Shown in pieces: positions 54,501-63,500 of a DNA stretch of 64,000 nt. Both the position numbers and the translations under genes were made by a program. Positions within the stretch are counted from its first letter, which is position 1, and the number at the start of each line of letters is the position of its first letter. The stretch lies in NCBI GenBank assembly GCA_045110315.1, contig JBGCFY010000006.1:1-64000 (forward strand), read 5' to 3'. Under the pieces are notes generated by a model. That model was given only the letters and a program-made list of their open reading frames with translations, was not told the DNA's origin and did not search any database. The DNA comes from CALFBG01 sp045110315 (GTDB taxonomy: Bacteria; Bacteroidota; Bacteroidia; Chitinophagales; Saprospiraceae).

Positions 54501-55531
54501 CACGGATCATTACAAGCGGTACTATTCAATAGACTCGCTCTTGTAGTGGTAACGAAAAAACTCATCCGATCGGCTTGTCCTTGAGTGAACGCAGAATAAC
54601 AATCAGGATCACCATAGTCCATATAATTGATAAACATATCATCTTGGTCCGTCGCGAATCCAGAATCAGTATCCGTTGTACAACTATTGATCGTGCCATT
54701 GCAAGGAACGGGCGCCGTTGACTGATCTGGTGGTGTGTCGCAGACACGGTCTCCATCTTGTAAACAATCATTATTGCCACAGCCGCCTTGAAAGGTATGA
54801 TAAACGCCTAGGTAATGTCCCATTTCGTGGGTAATAACCGAAGACCTTCCCGGTGTACTTCCGAACCAATCCGCTTCCATCATAATCCCATCGACATCTG
54901 TGCCGTGCGAACTTGGAAAATAAGCATACCCTACTACTCCACAGCCAGAACTATTACTACAAATTCGTTTTACCAACCAAATATTAATATAAGTCGTGGG
55001 GTCCCAACGATTAATATTTTTAACGGTAAGGTCGTCTGTATCTTTATTCATTTCTGTTAAAGGAGTGACATCGCGCGTGATGCCGGTCGTAGCTCCCCCA
55101 TTAGGATCTTTTTTAGCCAAACAAAAAGCAATTTGTGTATTCACTCCAGTCGCAGGATTATAGTAGCCTACATTTTCAAAAGCTGCATTTAGATCTGCAA
55201 TTCCTTGTTCTACCGTTGCGTCGGAAATATTCTCTGGACCATTATTATGAATGAGGTGCACAACTACCGGAAGTTCATAATCTGCTACAAAAGGTAGCAT
55301 CGCTTGATTTTGATTGGATAGGTAATTGTAGATTTGTTGCTCCAGCTGGTTATGCTTTTCTTGATAAGCAGGATTGAGGAGCTGCTGTTGATGTAATTCA
55401 TCTGTACCGCAAGAAAAGTGAGTTGTAGTTGAGCTAGTTGAAGGAACTTGAGCGAAAGAACTAAAACTCTCAAAGTAAAGGTTAGCAAATAGTAAAGCTC
55501 CGGTGAGCAGACCTAATTGTTTGATATTCAT
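48524..55531 (-). CDS. Giant secreted M43 metalloprotease with VCBS and T9SS type B domains
   Basis: 2335 residues. Signal peptide at 1-28. The pappalysin-type (M43) domain has the complete zinc motif HEMGHYLGVYH (His235, His239, His245) and a downstream MNYMDYGDPDCY-like Met-turn (INYMDYGDPDC). Two PKD domains follow (about 350-500), a WD/NHL-like beta region (500-900), EICDNGIDDDGNGL and EICDNGIDDDGDGL motifs, an FG-GAP/VCBS propeller (about 1020-1400), five 46-residue repeats of the form CxGExxxxFGxPxxxxGxYxExxxxxxGCDS, SprB-like segments and a type B sorting domain (IPNAFSPNGDGNND ... FDRWGNVVFG ... ITLVR). It is the first gene of a two-gene unit with the 727-residue paralogue. Confidence 0.92.
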   Translation of the reverse strand: MNIKQLGLLTGALLFANLYFESFSSFAQVPSTSSTTTHFSCGTDELHQQQLLNPAYQEKHNQLEQQIYNYLSNQNQAMLPFVADYELPVVVHLIHNNGPENISDATVEQGIADLNAAFENVGYYNPATGVNTQIAFCLAKKDPNGGATTGITRDVTPLTEMNKDTDDLTVKNINRWDPTTYINIWLVKRICSNSSGCGVVGYAYFPSSHGTDVDGIMMEADWFGSTPGRSSVITHEMGHYLGVYHTFQGGCGNNDCLQDGDRVCDTPPDQSTAPVPCNGTINSCTTDTDSGFATDQDDMFINYMDYGDPDCYSAFTQGQADRMSFFVTTTRASLLNSTACNDPCTSPINAGFTANGTTVPVGTIINFTNNSINATNYVWQIDGSDFSTATNPTYNFTVEGTYTITLIANNGDPNCTTSFEIEIEVVCPTIANFSSSNTIILVNQGINFTNASVNASSYQWFIDGVLQGNTINYSVDFPATGTYEVCLKAIGASCSPTKCQFIQVVDPMDAGDLNFYKFYKNPLNNYFNGILYDINQNAFYAVGQDSYASIDSMRPVLAKLDGCGDITWVKGYIQGTQLRSVIKSTDGNLMLHGRRRSSSNNDQQYISKVDYDGNLIWGKSYDRTGTLLFGEMIATVDDPAGESYLLKYLRSTGGMTFDMSILKIDGNGNILWAKDFYKDGDERVTDIVALPGGGFKMLGYASSLDGDFFVSTVNESGNILNTIRYTTTNTSYAGIISSQMLLLEDEGLVVSGILRVEPFTWEPILMRFDANGNLVWQHHYQSSENSAHTGMVIDKAGDLYTSGYSTVNGVASYRVFKFDLNGNFKWAKRVGDIALASFGSLSRITHTNTIPDRIVCINFDRESITTNNNEPWIAVLDTALTSCKTLPFDPVNTTFGLTMSSATFDSEDVSYIVTDESAEKNINHYEVTEICEIACAQEICDNGIDDDGNGLTDCEDDACPCAEICDNGIDDDGDGLIDCFDSDCCGALSCENNYYNPCPIDCEYNTPSTDLALELEWNSQSNWHSYNVPLVADIDQDGIPEVIGKQGPHGSGVGYNKDIQIIDGVTGDLKYTITTPYMRYSNSHITIGDVDLDGFGEMIINTSFGDNGFANRMRLICYEHDGTQKWISDTEYGYETHYEWSTPALTDFNEDGIPEVYIGNQIFNALTGALIVEGGTSMNEGRQITSLSSGISNFAPIAVDVLPDNFCTDCQGKELVAGDQVIAVNVVTGQMTVVVEIGNSSTPDGLVSIADMDKDGDLDAVVSARDGNMGIIYAWDLQTASQLGFGYEFLAQPSSCCQGTTAQTILGDFDNDGEPEIGFSSANEFRCLEFSATDDYTVKWLISSTDNSGQTGATLFDFQADGTNEVLYRDQSTLRILDGTTGNVITSLPCDSGTGTEYPIVVDVDADGESEILCSCNNQVRVYGSALGPWAPSRKIWNQQSYFNVNINDDLSIPRRQQIHAWVGDSIVMNTFLAQYSDPAFPVADAVVRVDSLYCEQLDIGIRVEICNLGDQVLSNETPISFYQGNPQTINAADFAEVALGTILPPDSCITRVFTIPGVFGEDIFVVINDDNSLPRPYNLANDFPVTEIPECDFTNNVDSFRIEFNALPLDLGPDVSVCANGVYQFNAGSGFFAYRWQDGSIDSSFTAFEAGKYWVEVEDFCGNIQSDTVVFSVDSTTIFDLGMDTIICAGDSIALSVSGFAQYDWYPKMGLSCDTCGTIFIKPVMDTQYVLVAGNGLGCFSVDSINITIIDPINTYDTLSICQGETVDVFGVPVNTPGDYFETYNSFLGCDSTHNITLMTTNDTIFTITMPMICEGDSIDVFGNFEFGSGVFVQVDQTQSCIRIDTVYLTVLDSIIVEVFDTICQGETIAIFGNPVTTVGDYAEMFARQNGCDSLHIVHLSLRDTIATFDTLTICENETTFIFGQETNVAGNYAQVFAGSNSCDSTAYVHLRVLDTIEIRNNIIACAGETVLVFGNPTTIAGEYAEQNLGFNGCDSTEIITLVVLDEIQIDFTTMPACGATSTGSIVANVSGGLAPYTYAWSIPGATGASLMDVDAGSYSLSITDDNGCMQTETVMVDATNGVAVAIALEPISCFGAADGVALISSLDSTLLYSLDGNNFTSLDRYDFLDAANYTLYVKDTNNCIFEELFTILEPTELLVSLPADFTLQLGDSVTLQAIPNTLDSVDYNWTPPISISCVDCPEPVVRPLNSIAYQVVITDENGCTATDDIFIQVDKERLVFIPNAFSPNGDGNNDFFLIYGGRGVEVVLEFQIFDRWGNVVFGAQNFQPNDFKKGWDGNFKGKPMNNGIFVYFAKLKFIDGTTVLYRGDITLVR

Positions 55532-56650
55532 AGCTAAATTGGTATCTGATGAACCATAAATTTAGCGATAAATAAGCTTTTCTTCCTTACGATGGGAGAA
55601 AAAAATAGCCACCCTTTATATAAAACAAAGTAGTGGCTCTCCTTACCCCAAAAGAATCTTTACTATAAATAAGCTTGCTCTACCCGTTTGAATTGGGATA
55701 ACACGAAGGATTATGAGGTATAAATCCTAAAATGTTATAAGTAGCTTGCAGAATTAAATTGTTAATTCAATTTTGTCTTAGCACTTAAAAGCAATATGTT
55801 AGCTATAAAACAGTGACAAGTGGATTTTCCCCTAAGGTTACCAATTCTAAATAGAATTGGTAACTCGGAGAGGACTTTGCAGTTCTTAAATTTTTTCCAG
55901 CACTTGCCAAAAAAGGCAATTTTTTGGTTTGTTTATTAGTTGTGTTAATTCTTTTAACTGAGCTAAACTGGAAATTGATTAATAGGCCTTTTTTATTAAT
56001 TCATAAATCTAAGTGATCCGTTACTACGTTTATCCAACATAGCTGCGGAGTATTGAAATTTAAACCTGCAAAGTAATATCTTTGCGCTTAGGGAGCTTTT
56101 TATTTTTTAAATAAAAAAAGCCCTTTAGACTAAGCGATTAATTTATAAGGTGACTAGCAAACTTCTTTACTAGTACTAATGATTACCTAACAATTTTGTG
56201 CCAACTTTGCAACCTTTTGACTTCCAGTCAATTACTTAAAAAAAGGCTTCTCCCTGTTTCCCAAATCGGGACTATCTTCCTAAAAAAGGAAACCAGCTAA
56301 CAATTGATTGGTTATCATTCTTCACCGTTTTCCTCGCCAAAATGCACAACAAAGAGACTCGTTTTTTTCAATTTTCACCCTGTTGTCGACGATAAGTAAG
56401 TACTTAATGATACAGAAGTTGTTTAAAAATAGATCTTAATACCTACAGCTTAAGCAATGGAATTATCCACATCCAAAAATTATTAAAAAAATAATCGACT
56501 TCAAGGAACTAATTGATACTTAAGATCGTAATACTATTTTCTTAAAAATAACGAAGTTTCAAGGGGAGTTGAAATACCTTACTAACTTATCTTGAAATCT
56601 AAGTACTAATTCATTAACAAAACGATCAAAACAATTAAAAACTTTAGATT
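55532..56650. other. Large noncoding gap between divergent genes
   Basis: 1.1 kb, AT-rich. It holds the hairpin at 55837-55864, a degenerate copy of the dispersed repeat near 55739, a TATCTTTG promoter-like motif at 56077-56084, a long imperfect hairpin GCTTTTTATTT/AAATAAAAAAAGC flanked by GCTTAG and CTAAGC (about 56086-56135), a DnaA-box-like TTATCCACA near 56463, and the dispersed 10-mer at 56415-56424. No open frame looks real; an sRNA between 56084 and 56135 is possible. Confidence 0.45.
55837..55864. other. Perfect 12-bp hairpin
   Basis: GTTACCAATTCT (55837-55848) pairs with AGAATTGGTAAC (55853-55864), 4-nt loop, no T-run. It lies about 300 bp upstream of the giant M43 gene; could be a protein-binding palindrome. 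Confidence 0.5.
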
Positions 56651-57277
56651 ATGGAATTATTCGTAGCGGTACTCGCTTCCCTATTTTCGGTGGTAAATCC
56701 ATTGGGTGCAGTTCCCGTTTTCCTAGCCATGACGCCAGATTACGATAAGGCGGAACGTAGCAGAACAGCTTTTCAAACTAGTCTTTACGTAATTGTAATT
56801 CTCATTAGTTTCTTTTTGGGAGGCGCTTATATTCTGAGCTTTTTTGGAATTAGCCTGAACGCCATGCGCATTGCGGGAGGCATGGTTATTCTTAGCTCAG
56901 GATATGCCCTACTTAATGGTAAATTTGCGGAAAGTCGTGCCATCAATAAACAAGTAAAAGCCGAAGCTTTAGTTAAAGAAGATATTTCCTTCGCTCCAAT
57001 GGCGATGCCGATGCTTTCGGGACCAGGTTCGATCTCCCTCTTGATTAGTTTGAACGCAGCAAATCCTGCTTGGCAAGATCAACTTTTGATTACAGGTGTA
57101 ATCATCGTGACCGGTATTATTATTTATTTCATTTTAAATCTCTCTCCCCTATTATTTAGGGTGCTGGGCGTAGCTGGTTTAAAAGCAATTTCTAGAATTA
57201 TGGGCTTCATCGTAATGGCAATTGGTATTCAATATACCATCACGGGAGTTGTTGCTTTGGTAAAAGCATTATGGTAA
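56651..57277 (+). CDS. MarC/UPF0056 family membrane protein
   Basis: 208 residues with six membrane helices. The opening LFSVVNPLGAVPVFLAMT and the middle FAPMAMPMLSGPGSISLLI are the two inverted-repeat signatures of the MarC family, and SRIMGFIVMAIGIQY closes the protein. The transported substrate of this family is not established. It is a single gene with a terminator at 57436-57469. Confidence 0.92.
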   Translation: MELFVAVLASLFSVVNPLGAVPVFLAMTPDYDKAERSRTAFQTSLYVIVILISFFLGGAYILSFFGISLNAMRIAGGMVILSSGYALLNGKFAESRAINKQVKAEALVKEDISFAPMAMPMLSGPGSISLLISLNAANPAWQDQLLITGVIIVTGIIIYFILNLSPLLFRVLGVAGLKAISRIMGFIVMAIGIQYTITGVVALVKALW

Positions 57278-57435
57278 AGGCGCTTTTCTACCTACTGTGA
57301 ATAAGTTAATTACAGAATGGGATATTACGCTTAAAGCGAACGGACTTCCTGCACGTCAAGCTTTTTTAATAAGGTAATATTTCATGGTATCATCTTCTTT
57401 TCCGCGATTGAAACATCTTTAAGATATTGCTAAAA

Positions 57436-57469
57436 AAAATGGCTACACTTGAAAAAGTGTAGCCATTTT
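57436..57469. terminator. Bidirectional hairpin terminator
   Basis: AAAATGGCTACACTT (57436-57450) pairs perfectly over 15 bp with AAGTGTAGCCATTTT (57455-57469) around a GAAA tetraloop, flanked by A and T. It separates the convergent MarC-type gene and the giant PKD-repeat gene. Confidence 0.92.
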
Positions 57470-57525
57470 AGTATCCGTTAGAAGTTTTTTAAAAGCACTT
57501 TGCTTTCGCCAAACTTTTTTCTTTA

Positions 57526-60500
57526 TTATCGCATTAAAGTTACATCTCCTTTGTAAAGAATCTCTCTTCCGTCGATGAATTTAACACTAGCAATATAAAC
57601 ATAAACACCAGGGTTTAGTTTTTTATTGTTCAATGTTCCATCCCAACCAAGAGCAGGATTATTTGCTTGGAAATTCTCTAATTGGTAAACGACTTCACCC
57701 CATCGGTCAAAGACTCGGAAGTATTGTACTTCTTCCACTCCTGCACCGGTGTAGATTTGGAATAAATCATTAGGACCGTTTCCATCTGGAGAGAATGCAT
57801 TTGGAACATAAACTAAACGTTCTTTGTCTAATCTTACGTTAATCTGATCCGTTGCAATACAACCATTTTCATCAATAATTGTCACACTGTAGTTACCCGA
57901 TTCTAATGGACTAAAAGCTTGCTGTGGCAAGTCTGTGAATAAAGTATCTACTAATGGTGTCCAAAGTAAAGTATCTACTCGATTAGGCTCACTAATGAAA
58001 GCATCTAAGCGAACTTCATCTCCTAAACCGATTACAATATCATCTCCTAAGTCAACTGTAAATTCAGCAGGCTCTGTAATCGAGACCTCTTGGTTAAATT
58101 CACAACCATTCGCATCTTGAATCACAATATCATAGTTCCCAGCAGGAATGTTACTTAAGAAACTCACTGGAGTGAAATTCTCACCATCATCAAAAGAGTA
58201 TAAATATGGTGCTGCACCACCAGAAACAGAATCAATCAGGATTACACCGTTTTGATCTCCGTAGCAATCTGGAGTAGTCAACTCAATTCTTTCAATGTTA
58301 GGAATATCATCATCCGCTAAGACTTCTACATCATCCGAACTAGAACAACCATTTTCATTATTCGTAACTACGATCGTGTACGTTCCAGCATCATCTACGC
58401 TAGGACTCAAAGTAGTCGCTCCCGCAGTTACGTTAGGACCAGTCCATTCGTAGCTAATATTAGCGCCCGCAGAAGAACCAGAACCATCAAGATCAACACT
58501 AGTAACAATACAATCTAAGTTATCCGTTACTGCTGCATCTGCTATTGGAGGAGCGATATCTTGTGGTACAACCATTGTTGCCGTCTGAGTACAACCATTA
58601 TCGGTATTCGTTACGACTAAAGTATAGCTCGTAGCGACACTTACATCCGGATTTAAAGTTGCATTTCCAGTGATACCTCCACCAGTCCACTCATAAGTAA
58701 AGTTGGCTCCTTGTGAAGATCCACTTGCATCCAAAGGAACAGTTGTTACAGCACAAGTTAAAGTCGCTGGCTGAGCAATTACTGCAATTGGTAAATTCGC
58801 ATCTTGCGTAACCGTTGCCATAGCAGTATTTGTACATCCATTAGGTCCTGTAACCGTAAGTACATAATCATTACCTGGAACAGAAACTATAGGGTTTTGT
58901 TGATTCATATTTGCCATTGTAATACCAGGTCCCGTCCAAGAATAAGTCGCACCTTGTGTTACGGATGATCCCGTTAATTGAACAGAAGGATTATCACAGT
59001 CAATTACTCCACCTGCAGCAGTTGCTGTTGGTGGATCAAAATCACCGATCACTTCTACGATATCCGTTCCACTACAACCATTCGTAGTATTTAAGACAAT
59101 CAAGGTATAGCTTCCTGCTGCATCAACTATTGGGCTTTGATCATTCTCATTCGCAGCGGTAATCCCAGGACCACTCCAAGTATAAGTGATATTTGCACCA
59201 GCTTGAGAACCAGAACCATCTAAGGTCACCGAAGAGACATTACAGTCTAGAGTTTGATCAGGACCAGCACTCGCTGTTGGTACGCCAGCATCTTGAGAGA
59301 CATTGACATCGTCGGTAGCCGTACAGCCATTCGTTGTATTTGTTACTAATAAAGTGTAAAGACCAGATACACTAACTTGAGGACTCAACTCATTAGCGTT
59401 ACCCGCAGTGATACCAGGACCACTCCAAGTGTAAGTAATATTCATCCCTGTTTGAGAACCAGAACCATTTAAAGTAACGTCAGTTAATGCACAACTCAAG
59501 ACGACATCTCCACCAGCATCAGCTGTTGGTGTAGCAATATCTTGTGTAACCATGACCTGAGAAATTGCACTACAGCCGTTTGCGGTATTAAATACTGCAA
59601 CTACGTACATTCCCGGTTGGTCAACTACTGGGCTTTGGTCATTTTGATTAGCTGCTGTAATCGCAGGACCACTCCAGTTGTAAGTAATATCCGTTCCGGT
59701 AGAAGAACCAGAACCATCTAAAGTAACCGTTGTAACCAGGCAAGTCAACTCTTGATCAGGACCAGCAGAAGCCGTTGGATTAACAGTATCTTCGATAATA
59801 ATTACTTCGTCAATATCGGTACAACCATTCGTAGTATTTGTAACCGTTACGCTATAAGTACCAGGTAAACTAATTTCTGGAGTTTGTACCGTTTCATTCG
59901 TCATGTCGATACTAGGTCCAGTCCATAAGTATTCAATATCTGCTCCAGTACTTGAACCACTACCATCAAGGATTAAGCTACTTACTGCACAAGTCAGTGT
60001 GCTATCTTGTCCGGCAGAAGCCACTGGCGTATTCGAATCTAATAAGACATCAACATCATCTGTTGCGGTACAGCCACTCGTTGTATTCGTTACCAGTAAA
60101 GTATACATACCCGGTACCGTAACGGTTGGACTTTGGTCAGTCATGTTAGTGCCATCAATTCCTGGCCCCGTCCAGCTATAGCTGAAGTTTGCACCAGTAT
60201 CAGAACCGCTACCATCAATTACAACACTTGGTACTGTACAACTTAAAATTGAATTAGATACTGCAGCTGCAACTGGCGGAGTGATATCTAAAATGACATC
60301 AACATTATCCGTAGCACTACAACCATTATTAGTATCTGTAATCACCAAAGTATAAGTACCTGGAGTAGAAACGGTTGGCGCTTGATCATTAATATTGGTC
60401 GCATCAATACCAGGCCCTGACCATTCAAATTGAATATTCATACCATTATCAGAACCACTACCATCAATAGTAACGGTACTTACTAAGCAATTGATCGTTT

Positions 60501-63500
60501 GATCTGCACCAGCATTAATGCTAGGTACACCTGCATCTACGGTCACATCAACATCATCCGTTGTAGAACAACCCGTTGTTTCGTTAATCGTAGTTAAAGT
60601 ATAAGTTCCCGGTACACTAACCGTTGGATTTTGTGTGTTTTCATTAGAAGCATCAATACCAGGTCCCGTCCAGAGGTAGCTAATATTTGGACCACTATCT
60701 GCACCACTTCCATCTAGGGTTACACTAGTAGTTCCACAAGTAATGACTTGATCAGCTCCTGCATCAGAGTTCGCGGCAGTTAAATCCTCTGTAACAACCA
60801 CATCATCCGTTGCCGTACAGTTATTGATTGTATTCTCAATAGACAAGGTATAATTTCCAGGTACAGCAACCACGGGGTTAACCATGTTCATATTACCAGC
60901 ATTGATACCAGGACCACTCCAAGTATAAACGAAGTTAGCTCCACTAACAGAAGCACTACCATCTAAAGTTACCGTCGTAGAATCACAGTTTAGAATTCTA
61001 TCTGGTCCACCAGCTACGATCGGTAAAGTGACATCTTCTGTAATAATCACTTCGTCCATCTCTATACATCCATTTGATGTATTCTCAACAGAGATCGTAT
61101 AAGTACCAGGTAAAGAAATCGAAGGATTTTGATCATTCATGTTACCTCCATTAATACCAGGTCCCGTCCACGTATAAGTGAAATCAAGACCTACACTAGA
61201 ACCACTTCCATCTAATACGATAGTCGTAACCAAACAAGTTAAAAGAGAATCTGGTCCAGCACTTGCTACGGGTACACCAGCATCTAAGGTCACTTCTACC
61301 TCATCCATTGCCGTACAACCCGTTGCGGTATTCGTTACGGTAAGATTATAAGTACCAGGCATCATGACAGATGGGCTTTGATCATTCTCATTCGTCGCAT
61401 CAATACTAGGTCCAGTCCACAAATAATCGAAGTTAGCTCCCGTAGAAGATCCACTGCCATCTAGAGTTACACTCGTGACGACACAAGTAAGAACTAAGTC
61501 TGCACCAGCAGAAGCTGTAGGAGGTGTAATATCTTGAGTAACTTCTACATCATCCGTTGAAGTACAACCATTCGAAGCATCCGAAACTACTAATACATAA
61601 TTACCAGGAACATTTACCGTTGGGCTTTGATCATTCTCATTAGAAACATCAATACCAGGTCCCGTCCATAAGTAAGTAATAAATAAACCTGTAGCGGAAC
61701 CACTACCATCTAAAGTGACACTCGTGACCGTACAAGTTAATTGTGCATCCGGTCCAGCACTTGCTGCTGGCAAGTTTACATTTAAAGTAACGTCTACCTC
61801 ATCCGTTGCCGTACAACCATTCGTAGCATTCGTTACTAATAAAGTGTAAGTACCGTCAGCACAAACCGTTGGGCTTTGATCATTTTCATTGGTCGCATCA
61901 ATCCCAGGTCCCGTCCATAAATAGGTCATACCGTTATCAGATCCGCTACCGTCTAAAGTAACACAAGTATTGATACAATCAATAATCATATCTCCACCCG
62001 CAGCAGCGATTGGTGCAGTAACATCTTCTGTAACTTCTACATCATCCGTTGCCGTACAACCATTAGTTGGGTTGGTTACCAATAAAGTATAATTTCCTGG
62101 CGCACAAACACTAGGACTTTGATCGTTTTCATTGGTCGCATCAATCCCAGGTCCCGTCCATAAGTAAGTCATACCTGCATCTGATGCGCTACCGTCTAAA
62201 GTCACACAAGTTACGGCACAGGTAACAACCATATCCAAACCAGCATCTGCCGTTGGTGCAGTAATATCTTCAAAGACTTCTACATCATCTGTAGTGCTAC
62301 ATCCGTTTGTTGGGTTAAAAACAGTAATCGTGTAAATACCCGCTGCTGTTACCGTTGGACTTTGGTCATTTTCATTCGTTGCATCAATCCCAGGTCCAAC
62401 CCAAGTATAAGTTAAACCAGCAGTAGAACCGCTACCGTCTAAAGTCACACTTGTTACCGTACAAGTTAAAGTCATATCCGCACCAGCACTCGCCGTTGGT
62501 GCAGTAATATCTTCAAAGACCTCTACATCATCTGTAGTGCTACATCCGTTTGTTGGGTTAAAAACAGTAATCGTGTAAATACCCGCTACGGTTACTGTTG
62601 GACTTTGATCGTTTTCATTCGTTGCATCAATCCCAGGCCCAACCCAAGTATAAGTTAAACCACCAGTAGAACCGCTACCGTCTAAAGTCACGCTTGTTAC
62701 CGCACAAGTTAAAGTCATATCCGCACCAGCACTCGCCGTTGGTAAATTAACATCTTCGGTAACTTCTACGTCATCCGTTGAAGTACAACCATTCGTTGTA
62801 TTCGTAACGGTGATTGTATAATCTCCAGCCACACAAACTGTTGGGCTTTGATCGTTTTCATTTGTAGCGTCAATTCCAGGTCCTGACCATAAGTAAGTGA
62901 TATCAGTACCACTATCCGAGCCACTACCATCTAAAGTTACACAAGTAACCAAACAAGTTACCTCCATATCTGCTCCTGCACTTGCTGCGGGAGGAGTAGT
63001 ATCTTCATCAACATCTACGTCATCTACTTCAGTACAACCGGTCGCAACAATTGTTACGGTAAGGCTATAGTTACCTGGCGCACAAACACTAGGATTTTGA
63101 TCATTTTCATTGGTCGCATCAATTCCAGGTCCTGTCCAAGTGTAAGTGATACCTGGGCCACTATCCGAGCCACTACCATCTAAGGTTACGCAAGGATCAT
63201 TACAAGTGATGGTCATATCTGCACCTGCGCTAGCTGTTGGCAAGGTTGCATCAAGATCCACATCTACATCATCCGTTGCGCTACATCCCGTCGCAGCATT
63301 TGTAACTACTAAAACATAATTTCCATCAACAGTTACCGTTGGACTTTGATCGTTTTCATTGGTCGCATCAATCCCAGGTCCCGTCCATAAATAAGTCAAA
63401 CCGCTAGTAGAGCCACTTCCGTCTAAAGTAACACTTGTGACAATACAAGTAATTGTCATATCAGCTCCTGCGGATGCCGTAGGCAAAGTTGTATTTGCCG

